A stretch of 64,000 nucleotides of DNA, from the NCBI RefSeq assembly GCF_014837165.1, contig NZ_JACSPM010000005.1, forward strand, positions 62,001 through 126,000. Direction: 5' to 3'. Shown piece by piece: positions 16,775 through 25,500 of this stretch. The translations under genes were made by a program, and so were the position numbers. Source of the DNA: Microbacterium gallinarum (GTDB lineage: Bacteria > Actinomycetota > Actinomycetes > Actinomycetales > Microbacteriaceae). Within the stretch, counting starts at the first letter, position 1. Each line of letters opens with the position of its first letter. The notes below the pieces were generated by a model that saw only the letters and a program-made list of their open reading frames with translations, was not told the DNA's origin and made no database searches.

Positions 16775-18697
16775 TCAGGCCCCCGCGAGCCACTCCCGGT
16801 AGGCGTCGAAGGAGTACTCCCGGCCGAGGAAGGCCTCCACCAGATCCCGGGCGTCCCGCGACCCGCCGGGCTCGAGGATCTCGCGGCGATATCGGTCCGC
16901 GGTCTGCTCGTCCATGAGCCCCCGGTCGAAGCCCGAGAGCAGGTCGCGGGCGATCACGAGGCTCCACTGGTACGTGTAGTAGCAGGCTCCGTACCCCGTG
17001 AGGTGGCCGAACCCGGCGTACGGGTGGAGTCCTGGCAGCGGCTGCACCGGGCTGGTCTCGGAGTACAGCCGCTCCGTCTCGGCCTGGAGGTCGCTCGGAC
17101 GATCGACGTGCAGGCGGTAAGAGACGTTCGCATGCCCGAGCTGGCGCCGCACCTCGAGCGCGCGGCCGAACGCGTCGGCGATGCGCATCTTCTCGACGAG
17201 CTCGGCCGGGATCGGCTCACCGGCAGCGTTCGCCGTGAACGAGCGGAGAACCTCGGCGTCCCACGCCCACTCCTCGAGCAGCTGGCTCGGCGCCTCGACG
17301 AAGTCCCACTCCGTCGCGACGCCGCTGAAGCGCACCCAGCGATGATCGGCGCCGAGGATGTCGTGGACGAGGTGCCCGAACTCGTGGAAGAACGTCACGA
17401 CGTCGTCGTGCGCGAGAAGTCCCCGCGAGAAGTTGCACAGCAGCACGGCCTCGGGAAGTGAGCGTCCGGAGACCCCCGGTACAAGCGGGAAGCACGCCGC
17501 GTGGCTGAACTTGCCGGCGCGCGGGTGCAGGTCGAGGTGGATGCGGCCGATCCGCTCCCCGTCGCGCAGCACGTCGTAGCTCGCCACGTCCTCATGCCAG
17601 GTCGGCACCGCGACGGGCCGGTACTCGACGCCGAGCAGGCGCCCGGTGACGTCGAGCACGCCCGCCCGCACCCGGTCGAACGGGAGGTAGGAGCGCACCA
17701 GTTGCGCGTCGACGTCGTACTCCTCGCGCTTGAGCGCGCCGAGCAGGTACCAGGAGTCGGCGATCGTGACGACGTCGGCCTCGGGCTCGTCGCGGCGCAG
17801 CCGCTCCAGCAGCCGGGCGTGCTCGACGGTCGCAGCCTCGGCGGACGCGGCATCCAGTCTCGAGAGGAAAGCGGGGATCTCAGGACCCGAGCCGATCATC
17901 CTCGTCTCGGTCTCGTAGTCGGCCCAATCGGCGAAGCCGAGCAGCTCGGCCCGCTGGGCGCGCACCTCGAGCAGCTCGGCGAGCACACTGTCGTTCTCGG
18001 GCCACGCCAGGTCGTTGTACGCGCTCACGAGGGCCACCCGGGTCGCGCGCTCGGCCGCGAACTCGCGCACCGGCAGCAGGTCGGTGTAGTCGGTGGTGAG
18101 GGTGACCCGCCCGTCGGCGTCGACGGGGTGCGCGTCGATGAAGTCCTGCGGCAGCCCGGTCAGGGCGTCGGCGGGCACGGTGATCTCGCGGCGGCCGTCG
18201 CGCACGTTCCGGGAGAAGACGAGCGACAGTTCGGTGTCGCGGTCGGTGAGCTCGCGCACGCGCGCCCGCCGCTCGTCGTCGAGGTCGACGCCGCCGCGGC
18301 GGAAGTCGCGGCGCAGGTGCGACAGCATGCGCGCGGCGTCGTCGTCGAGCCCCGAGGCATCCGCGTCGGCGAAGACGGCCCAGAGGTCGCGGTCGAGCAG
18401 CCGGGCGCTGCTGAGCGCCTCCACCGCCTGCACCTGGGCCTCCGCCGCTTCGCGCACGGCGTCGTCGGGGTGGGCCTCGCTCAGCAGGTAGACGGCGTTG
18501 AGGGCCTCGGCCAGCGCCAGGTCGGCGTCGTTCCACAGGTCGAGCCGCTCGATCGTCGACAGCCCGGACCCGGCCTTCAGCTGTTCGTCGAGAGCCCCGA
18601 CTCGGGCGATGCGCTCGGTCGCGCGGTCGGTGGCGAGGGCCATCCAGCCCTCGGCGTCGGTCGGGAAGGACAGGGGCTCGAGGGCGGCGTTGCTCAC
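16775..18697 (-). CDS. M3 family metallopeptidase (oligopeptidase)
   Basis: 640 aa zinc oligopeptidase, cytoplasmic with no signal peptide. The zinc site HEFGH is at 438-442 in VVTFFHEFGHLVHD, and the third ligand region follows at about 466 (EAPSQLLEEW). Length and motif fit thimet oligopeptidase / peptidyl-dipeptidase Dcp relatives that degrade short peptides. The GTG start has TAGGCT six bases upstream, so it is probably leaderless. Monocistronic. Confidence 0.92.
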   Translation of the reverse strand: MSNAALEPLSFPTDAEGWMALATDRATERIARVGALDEQLKAGSGLSTIERLDLWNDADLALAEALNAVYLLSEAHPDDAVREAAEAQVQAVEALSSARLLDRDLWAVFADADASGLDDDAARMLSHLRRDFRRGGVDLDDERRARVRELTDRDTELSLVFSRNVRDGRREITVPADALTGLPQDFIDAHPVDADGRVTLTTDYTDLLPVREFAAERATRVALVSAYNDLAWPENDSVLAELLEVRAQRAELLGFADWADYETETRMIGSGPEIPAFLSRLDAASAEAATVEHARLLERLRRDEPEADVVTIADSWYLLGALKREEYDVDAQLVRSYLPFDRVRAGVLDVTGRLLGVEYRPVAVPTWHEDVASYDVLRDGERIGRIHLDLHPRAGKFSHAACFPLVPGVSGRSLPEAVLLCNFSRGLLAHDDVVTFFHEFGHLVHDILGADHRWVRFSGVATEWDFVEAPSQLLEEWAWDAEVLRSFTANAAGEPIPAELVEKMRIADAFGRALEVRRQLGHANVSYRLHVDRPSDLQAETERLYSETSPVQPLPGLHPYAGFGHLTGYGACYYTYQWSLVIARDLLSGFDRGLMDEQTADRYRREILEPGGSRDARDLVEAFLGREYSFDAYREWLAGA

Positions 18698-18719
18698 CCG
18701 ACGAGCCTACGACGCGACG

Positions 18720-19388
18720 TCAGCGCAAGGCGCCCACGCTCGCGAGGGCGAGGCGCACGAGGGTGCCGCGTCCGCCCTCCATCTCTGCGGAGAGGGCATC
18801 GGATGCCGCTTCCTCTGGCTTCAGCCACGTGACCTCGAGCGCATCCTGCCGCGGCTCGCACGTGCCGGTGACCGGCACGACGAAGGCGAGCGACACGGCG
18901 TGCTGGCGTTCGTCGTGGAACGGGCTCATGCCGGGCAGGGGGAAGTACTCGGCCACCGTGAACGGGAGCGGCTGCGGCGGCAGCAGGGGGAAGGCCATGG
19001 GGCCGAGGTCGTTCTCGACGTGGCGGAAGAGCGCGTCGCGCACGGTCTCGCCGTAGCGGACCCGGCCCGAGACGAGGGTGCGCGTGATCTCTCCGAGCGG
19101 CGTCGCCCGCAGGAGGATGCCCACCTCGGTGACCGCGCCGACGCCGTCGGTGCGCACCGGCAGGGCCTCCACGTACAGCATCGGCAGCCGGCGACGGGCC
19201 TCGGCGAGTTCGATGTCGCTGAGCCAGCCGGGGTTGGCCGCGGCATCCGGTGTCGGCGATCCGAACGTGCCGTCCCCCAGGCTGCGGCCGCCGGAGCCGA
19301 ACGACGCGCCCACGCCGCCGAGTGGATCGCGAGGTGTTCCGTCGTCGTCGCGCTCGTTGGGGTCGGGATCGGGGGTGCGCACCGGCAT
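18720..19388 (-). CDS. NUDIX-like family protein (DUF4916-type)
   Basis: 222 aa. An acidic, glycine-rich N-terminus (1-55) precedes a domain that resembles the NUDIX hydrolase family protein / DUF4916 group, with VEALPVRTDGVGAVTEVGIL and SGRVRYGETVRDALFRHVEN. The second segment aligns loosely with a NUDIX box, but canonical REXXEE glutamates are not all present, so catalysis is uncertain. ATG at 19388 is chosen because TATACA-GGAGGC-ATG repeats the leaderless pattern of nearby genes; GTG at 19382 would also sit well after the AGGAGG. Divergent from the esterase gene. Confidence 0.7.
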   Translation of the reverse strand: MPVRTPDPDPNERDDDGTPRDPLGGVGASFGSGGRSLGDGTFGSPTPDAAANPGWLSDIELAEARRRLPMLYVEALPVRTDGVGAVTEVGILLRATPLGEITRTLVSGRVRYGETVRDALFRHVENDLGPMAFPLLPPQPLPFTVAEYFPLPGMSPFHDERQHAVSLAFVVPVTGTCEPRQDALEVTWLKPEEAASDALSAEMEGGRGTLVRLALASVGALR

Positions 19389-19481
19389 GCCTCCTGTATA
19401 CCTCAACGCCCCGCCGGGCGAGAGTGGGCGGGCGCACCGACGAGGAGGCATCGCGACCCCGGTCCCTGGCACGATGGAGGC

Positions 19482-20156
19482 GTGAGCACCCCTACGCCTC
19501 TCGACGCGGACGCCGTGCTGTGGTCGGCCGACCCCGGCGATCGCGACGGGCGGCCGCTGCTCGTCCTGCTGCACGGCTACGGCGCCGACGAGCGCGACCT
19601 GTTCGGTCTCGTCCCCTACCTCCCGTCCGAGTTAGCCGTCGCCGCCGTGCGCGCCCCGCTCGCACCGCCCTTCCCTGCACCCGGGTACTCCTGGTACCCG
19701 ATCGAGGGACTCGAGACCCGTGATCCCGCGCACATCACGGCCGCGGCACGCGGACTCATCGCGTGGACGGATGCCGCGGCTGCGGCTCATCGCACGATCG
19801 GCCTGCTCGGCTTCTCTCAGGGCTCGGCGGTGGCCCTGCAGGCGATGCGGCTCGAGCCGGCGCGGTTCGCGTTCGCGGTGAACCTGTCGGGCTACGTCAC
19901 TCCCGGCGACCTGCCCCGCGACAGCGAGCTCGCCGAGCTGCGGCCGCCGGTGTTCTGGGGGCGTGGCACGAACGACGATGTCATCCCCGACTTCCTCGTC
20001 GCGCACACCACCGAGTGGCTCCCCGGCCACGTCGAGCTGAGCGGCCGGGTCTACCCGGGCCTCTCGCACAGCGTGTCGGAGCAGGAGCTCGCCGACGTGC
20101 GTGTGTTCCTCGACAAGCAGCTCGCGCAGGACGACGGGGGACCCGGCTCGGCGTAG
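19482..20156 (+). CDS. Alpha/beta hydrolase, carboxylesterase/phospholipase family
   Basis: 224 aa, the normal length for small carboxylesterases. HGYGADERDL (31-40) forms the oxyanion region, the nucleophile is Ser112 in GFSQGS, the Asp lies in GTNDDVIP and the His in GLSHSVS. Cytoplasmic. It starts at GTG six bases after CACGAT; the intervening GGAGGC is too close to act as a normal Shine-Dalgarno, so a leaderless start is likely. It precedes the ABC-F leader region. Substrate unknown. Confidence 0.87.
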   Translation: MSTPTPLDADAVLWSADPGDRDGRPLLVLLHGYGADERDLFGLVPYLPSELAVAAVRAPLAPPFPAPGYSWYPIEGLETRDPAHITAAARGLIAWTDAAAAAHRTIGLLGFSQGSAVALQAMRLEPARFAFAVNLSGYVTPGDLPRDSELAELRPPVFWGRGTNDDVIPDFLVAHTTEWLPGHVELSGRVYPGLSHSVSEQELADVRVFLDKQLAQDDGGPGSA

Positions 20157-20236
20157 CGGGCACGAGATTCCCAGGCGCACGGGCGGAGCATCCGCTATCG
20201 TTTCCCCTGGCCTTGTCCCCTCTGTGAGGAACTCCC

Positions 20237-20266
20237 GTGAAGCTGATCGCCGCGACCGCGCTGTAA
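20237..20266 (+). CDS. Leader peptide VKLIAATAL of the ABC-F gene
   Basis: A nine-codon open frame starts at GTG and ends with TAA. GAGGA lies six bases upstream at 20226-20230, and a TATCGT -10-like box is at 20196-20201. Its stop is followed after two bases by alternative hairpins, and the ABC-F start is 180 bases downstream. Short peptides in this position before antibiotic-resistance genes act as ribosome-stalling sensors. The peptide is too short for statistical support, so its reality rests on the Shine-Dalgarno, position and the structured RNA after it. Confidence 0.6.
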   Translation: MKLIAATAL

Positions 20267-20268
20267 TC

Positions 20269-20389
20269 GCGCTGCTCCGTCGATCCTTCCGACGGCCCAG
20301 CGCTCCGATTCCGCGCTGACCGTCGATCCTGCCGCTCTTCCTCGGCTTCTGCCGGCCTCCCGCCGGCGCGTGCCGGCTCTTCCGCCGGC
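20269..20389 (+). promoter_or_regulatory. Attenuator-like alternative hairpins before ABC-F
   Basis: Arm 1 (20269-20282, GCGCTGCTCCGTCG) pairs with arm 2 (20290-20303, CGACGGCCCAGCGC) at 12 of 14 positions. Arm 3 (20313-20325, GCGCTGACCGTCG) can pair with the same arm 2, so the two hairpins exclude each other. Four self-complementary GCCGGC words follow at 20351, 20362, 20372 and 20384 and can pair 1-2/3-4 or 2-3. The arrangement directly after a leader peptide stop is what ribosome-mediated attenuation needs. Confidence 0.6.
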
Positions 20390-20445
20390 GTCGAGGCGAT
20401 GCTGCGGCATCCCGTGCCAGCGCATGACCGCACCACGGAGGCTTC

Positions 20446-22197
20446 ATGTCCACCCATACCCTCACCCCGTCCGTCGTCCTCGACCGCGTCTCGTTCGCGT
20501 GGCTCGACGGCATGCTCGCCCTCGCCGACGTATCCGGCGCCTTCGGCGTCGGCCGCACCGGACTCGTCGGCCGCAACGGCTCGGGCAAGTCCACGCTCCT
20601 CCGGCTCATCGCCGGCGAGCTCACACCCGCTGCCGGCAGTGTCGCGACGTCCGCGGACGTCGCGTACCTTCCGCAGCGGCTCACCCTCGACGTCGATCGA
20701 CCCGTCGCCGAACTGCTCGGCGTATCCGTGCCGCTGTCGGCGCTGCGGGCGATCGAGTCCGGCGACGCCGACCCGCGCCACTTCGACGCGGTCGGCTCCG
20801 ACTGGGACATCGAGGCGCGCGCGCACGCCGCGCTCGCCGAGGCCGGCCTGTCGCCGGGCATGCTCGACCGACGCGTCGGCGAGCTGTCGGGCGGCGAGGC
20901 CGTGCTCACGGCGATCGCGGGGATCCGGTTGCGCGGAGCATCCATCGCCCTGCTCGACGAACCCACGAACAACCTCGACCGCGACGCCCGGGCCCGGCTC
21001 GGCGCGATGGTGCGGGGGTGGCGCGGGACGCTCATCGTGGTGAGCCACGACGTCTCGCTGCTCGAGCTGATGGACGAGACCGCCGAGCTCTACGACAACC
21101 GGCTGTCGGTGTTCGGCGGTCCGTACTCGGAGTGGCGGGCATGGCTCGACAGCGAGCAAGACGCCGCGAAGCAGGCCGAGAGGGCGGCGGCGCAGGCCGT
21201 CCGGCGCGAGAAGCGCGAACGCATCGAGACCGAGACGAAGCTCGCCCACCGCAGCGCGATGGGCAAGAAGGCGCAGGCCGAGAAGCGTGTGCCGGGGATC
21301 GTCGCGGGCGGCCGCAAGATGTCGGCACAGGTCTCGGCCGGGAAGCTGCGGACCGAGGCCCGCGGCAAGGAGGCGGAGGCCCGCGAGGTGCTCGACGCCG
21401 CCGGACGCCGCGTGCGCGACGACGACACGATCCGCATCGACCTGCCCGATCCGGGGGTTCCCGCGGGGCGCCGCATCGCGACGCTGAGCGACGGGCACCG
21501 GTCGTGGGTCGTGCAGGGGCAGGAGCGGGTCGCGCTCGTCGGCGCCAACGGCGTCGGCAAGACGACCTTCCTCGAGGCGTTGGTGGGGGACAACGTCAAA
21601 CGGCCGGGCGAAACCGGGGCCGCGGGGGCTGTTCCGGGGCCGGAGGCGGGGAATCTCCCGACCGTTTCACGCCCCTCTCGCCCGCCCGGCGTCCCAGAGC
21701 CAGGAGACGCGACGCAGGGGGACGGCGACACGCCGCCCGAGGCGCCGGTGTTCCCGACGCTGGTACAGGGCGAGCTGCACACCGACCGGGTCGGCTACCT
21801 GCCGCAGCGGGTGGACGGGCTCGACGAGCGCGCCTCGGTGCTCGACAACGTGGCGGCGGCTGCCTCCGCGGTGCCGATTCCCGAGCTTCGCAACCGGCTG
21901 GCCCGGTTCCTCATCCGAGGGGCAGCGGTCGAACGGCCGGTCTCGACCCTGTCGGGCGGCGAGCGGTTCCGCGTCGCCCTGGCGCGGCTGCTGCTCGCCG
22001 ACCCGCCGCCGCAGCTGATCGTGCTCGATGAGCCGACGAACAACCTCGACCTCGACACGGTCGGGCAGGTCGTCGACGCCCTCGCCGCCTACCGCGGTGC
22101 GGTGCTCATCGTGAGCCACGACGACGCGTTCCTCGAGCGGCTGGGCATCGACCTCAAGCTCGAGCTCGGCCGCGATGGCGAGCTCACCGAGCGGTGA
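20446..22197 (+). CDS. ABC-F family ATP-binding protein
   Basis: 583 aa with two ATPase domains and no membrane segments. NBD1 has Walker A GRNGSGKST (42-50), signature LSGGEAV (147-153) and DEPTNNLD (171-178). The basic, helical interdomain linker spans about 235-320. NBD2 has GANGVGKTT (366-374), LSGGERF and a second DEPTNNLD. ABC-F proteins bind the ribosome E site; resistance members dislodge antibiotics. A leader peptide and alternative hairpins upstream favour an inducible ribosome-protection role. A Pro/Gly-rich insertion of roughly 50 residues (about 383-435) splits NBD2 after Walker A. ATG at 20446 follows GGAGG. Target drug class unknown. Confidence 0.9.
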   Translation: MSTHTLTPSVVLDRVSFAWLDGMLALADVSGAFGVGRTGLVGRNGSGKSTLLRLIAGELTPAAGSVATSADVAYLPQRLTLDVDRPVAELLGVSVPLSALRAIESGDADPRHFDAVGSDWDIEARAHAALAEAGLSPGMLDRRVGELSGGEAVLTAIAGIRLRGASIALLDEPTNNLDRDARARLGAMVRGWRGTLIVVSHDVSLLELMDETAELYDNRLSVFGGPYSEWRAWLDSEQDAAKQAERAAAQAVRREKRERIETETKLAHRSAMGKKAQAEKRVPGIVAGGRKMSAQVSAGKLRTEARGKEAEAREVLDAAGRRVRDDDTIRIDLPDPGVPAGRRIATLSDGHRSWVVQGQERVALVGANGVGKTTFLEALVGDNVKRPGETGAAGAVPGPEAGNLPTVSRPSRPPGVPEPGDATQGDGDTPPEAPVFPTLVQGELHTDRVGYLPQRVDGLDERASVLDNVAAAASAVPIPELRNRLARFLIRGAAVERPVSTLSGGERFRVALARLLLADPPPQLIVLDEPTNNLDLDTVGQVVDALAAYRGAVLIVSHDDAFLERLGIDLKLELGRDGELTER

Positions 22198-22202
22198 CGG
22201 CG

Positions 22203-22246
22203 GCGCTCGGCATCCGGTTCCTTCCGCGGAACCGGATGCCGAGCGC
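22203..22246. terminator. Perfect 19-bp hairpin terminator after ABC-F
   Basis: A left arm from 22203 (GCGCTCGGCATCCGGTTCC) and a right arm ending at 22246 pair without mismatch around the loop TTCCGC. It begins five bases after the ABC-F stop and ends 24 bases before the PspC-like gene. Confidence 0.92.
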
Positions 22247-22270
22247 GCCGAACAGGGCCATCATGAGCAC

Positions 22271-22453
22271 ATGAACCAACTCGTCCGGCCCCGCGAGGGG
22301 CGCATGATCGCCGGAGCGTGCCTCGCCGTCGCCAACCGGTTCGGAGCCAACGTCGTCGCGGTGCGGATCCTCACGGTTCTCGCGACCGTGTTCTTCGGCC
22401 TGTCGATCTGGGTGTACCTGCTGCTCTGGGTGCTCATCCCCGCCGAGCGCTGA
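22271..22453 (+). CDS. PspC domain protein
   Basis: 60 aa. The sequence MNQLVRPREGRMIAGACLAV matches the N-terminal half of a PspC domain, and a single hydrophobic helix (about 33-57) follows. Such small membrane proteins relate to the phage-shock/envelope-stress family. ATG at 22271 is chosen because it directly starts the domain; the frame upstream runs through the terminator. CATCAT lies six bases before the ATG, consistent with the leaderless layout. Confidence 0.78.
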   Translation: MNQLVRPREGRMIAGACLAVANRFGANVVAVRILTVLATVFFGLSIWVYLLLWVLIPAER

Positions 22454-22519
22454 CGTCAGGACGATCGGCGCCGACGTCAAGCCCGCCCCGATGTCGCCGC
22501 CAGCAACCAAGATGGAGGG

Positions 22520-25500
22520 ATGAGCGACGTGCTCGAGCGGTTCAGTCCTGCCACGCAGGACTGGTTCCGCGGCGCGTTCTCCCGCCCGACCGATGCCCAG
22601 ATCGGCGCGTGGGACGCCATCTCCAAGGGCAAGAACGCGCTGGTCGTCGCGCCGACCGGGTCGGGCAAGACGCTGTCGGCCTTCCTGTGGGCGATCGACC
22701 GCGTCTTCCGTGAGAAGGACGCGAGTGTGCCGGCGGCGCCCGCGAAGGGTCGGAAGAGGCGAGCGGATGCCGCGGCCCCGCCCACCCGCATCCTGTACAT
22801 CTCCCCGCTCAAGGCGCTGGGCGTCGACGTCGAGCGCAACCTCCGCTCTCCGCTCGTCGGCATCGGGCAGTCCGGGCGGCGGCTCGGCGTCGCGGTGCCC
22901 GACGTGTCGGTCGGCGTGCGCTCCGGCGACACCACGTCGAGCGACCGGCGCAAGCTCGTCACGGCGCCGCCCGACATCCTGATCACGACGCCGGAGTCGC
23001 TGTACCTGATGCTCACGAGCGCAGCGGGCGAGACCCTCAAGGGCGTGCACACCGTCATCGTCGACGAGGTGCACGCGGTCGCCGCGACCAAGCGCGGCGC
23101 GCACCTCGCCGTGAGCCTCGAACGCCTCGACGCCCTGCTCGACAAGCCGGCCCAGCGCATCGGACTCTCGGCGACGGTGCGCCCGATCGACGAGGTGGCG
23201 CGGTTCCTCGGCGGGTCCGCGCCGGTCGAGATCGTCGCACCGAAGTCGTCGAAGGCGTTCGACATGCGGGTGGTCGTGCCGATCGACGACATGCTCAACC
23301 CGCCCCCCGCACCCGGCGCGACGGCGCCCGCGGACTGGGCGCCGGCCGCGACCGGCGACGGCACCGGTGACGGCGAAGTCATCGACGAGGACTGGTTCGC
23401 CGACGGTTCGAGCGGCCGCGCGCGGGCGTCCGGCGCCGGCGAGACCGAGGTGACAGGCTCGGTGTGGCCGCACGTCGAAGAGGCGATCGTCGACCGCATC
23501 CTGCAGCAGCGCTCGACCATCGTCTTCTGCAACTCGCGCCGCCTCGCCGAGCGCCTCACCGGACGCCTCAACGAGATCTACTCCGAGCGGCTCGGGCTCG
23601 ACCTGCCCGAGGCATCCGTCCCCGCCGCGATGATGGCACAGGCCGGCGCCACGGCCGGGGCCGACCCCGTGCTGGCCAAGGCGCACCACGGCTCGGTGTC
23701 CAAGGAGCAGCGGGCGCAGGTCGAGGAGGAGCTCAAGTCCGGGGTGCTGCGCTGCGTCGTGGCGACCAGCAGCCTCGAACTCGGCATCGACATGGGCGCG
23801 GTCGACCTCGTGATCCAGGTCGAGGCTCCGCCGAGTGCGGCGTCGGGCCTGCAGCGGATCGGACGCGCCGGCCACCAGGTCGGCGAGGTCAGCCGCGCGG
23901 CACTCTTCCCCAAGCACCGCGGCGACGTGCTCCACACCGCGATCGTCACCGAGCGCATGCTCGCCGGTCAGATCGAGGCCATCGCGGTCCCGCAGAACCC
24001 GCTCGACATCCTCGCGCAGCAGACTGTCGCGGCGTGTGCTCTCGCGCCGATCGACGTCGAGGGCTGGTACGAGACGCTCAAGCGCTGCGCGCCGTTCCGC
24101 TCACTCCCCCGCTCGGCATACGAGGCGACGCTCGACCTCCTCGCGGGGCGGTTCCCGTCCGACGAGTTCGCCGAGCTGCGGCCGCGGCTCATCTGGGACC
24201 GCGACCACGGCACCCTGACCGGTCGCCCCGGTTCGCAGCGGATCGCGGTGACGAGCGGCGGCACCATCCCCGATCGCGGGCTGTTCGGCGTGTTCGTGGC
24301 CGGTGAGTCGCAGAACGCCCGAGTCGGCGAGCTCGACGAGGAGATGGTGTACGAGTCGCGCGTCAACGACGTGTTCACGCTCGGCACGACCAGCTGGCGC
24401 ATCGTCGAGATCACCCACGACCGCGTCAACGTCGTGCCCGCGTTCGGGCAGCCCGGCAAGGTGCCCTTCTGGCACGGCGACGGGATCGGCCGGCCTGCAG
24501 AGCTGGGCGAGGCGCTCGGCAAGTTCTCGCGCGAGGTCTCGGCGGCGAAGCCCGACAGAGCGCAGGAGCGGCTCAGCGAGGCGGGGCTCGACGACTACGC
24601 GCAGGGCAACCTGCTCGCCTATCTGGCCGAGCAGCGCGAGTCCACCGGCACCCTCCCGACCGACAAGCAGCTCACGGTGGAGCGAGGACGCGACGAGGTC
24701 GGCGACTGGCGCGTCATCCTGCATTCCCCGTACGGCATGCAGGTGCACGCGCCCTGGGCGCTGGCGGTCAACGCCCGCATCCGCGAGCGTCTGGGGGTCG
24801 AGGGCTCGGCGGTCGCCAGCGACGACGGAATCATCGCGAGGATCCCGGATGCCTCGGCCGAGCCGCCCGGAGCGGAGCTGTTCGTCTTCGATCCCGACGA
24901 GCTCGAGCAGATCGTCACCGATGAGGTGGGCGGGTCGGCCCTGTTCGCCTCGCGCTTCCGCGAGTGCGCGGCGCGGGCTCTGCTCATGCCGCGACGCAAC
25001 CCCGGCCGCCGCAGCCCGCTGTGGCAGCAGCGGCAGCGGTCGGCGCAGCTGCTCGAGGTCGCGCGGCGCTATCCGACGTTCCCGATCATCCTCGAGACGC
25101 TGCGCGAGGTGCTGCAGGACGTCTACGACGTGCCCGCACTGCTGCGGATCTCACGCAGCATCGGGGATCGCCGCATCCGGCTCATCGAGACCGAGCCGTC
25201 ACAGCCGTCCCCTTTCGCCCGCGACCTGCTCTTCGGATATGTCGGCGCGTTCATGTACGAGGGCGACTCACCCCTCGCGGAGCGTCGCGCCGCCGCGCTC
25301 TCGGTCGATCCGGCCCTGCTGTCCGAGCTGCTCGGCAAGATCGAGATGCGCGAGCTGCTCGACCCGGACGTCATCGCCCAGTTCGAACGGGAGGCGCAGC
25401 GGCTCGATCCCGAGCGCCGCGCCCGCGGCCTCGAGGGCGTCGCCGACCTGCTGCGCCTGCTCGGTCCGCTCGACGCCGCCGAGGTGGCCGCCCGCCTCCA

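Noticed and set aside
14097..16802. 900-codon + strand open frame opposite the DivIVA-domain gene
   Set aside because: It is the antisense shadow of a coiled-coil gene with repetitive GAG/GCG codons and crosses a perfect terminator hairpin.
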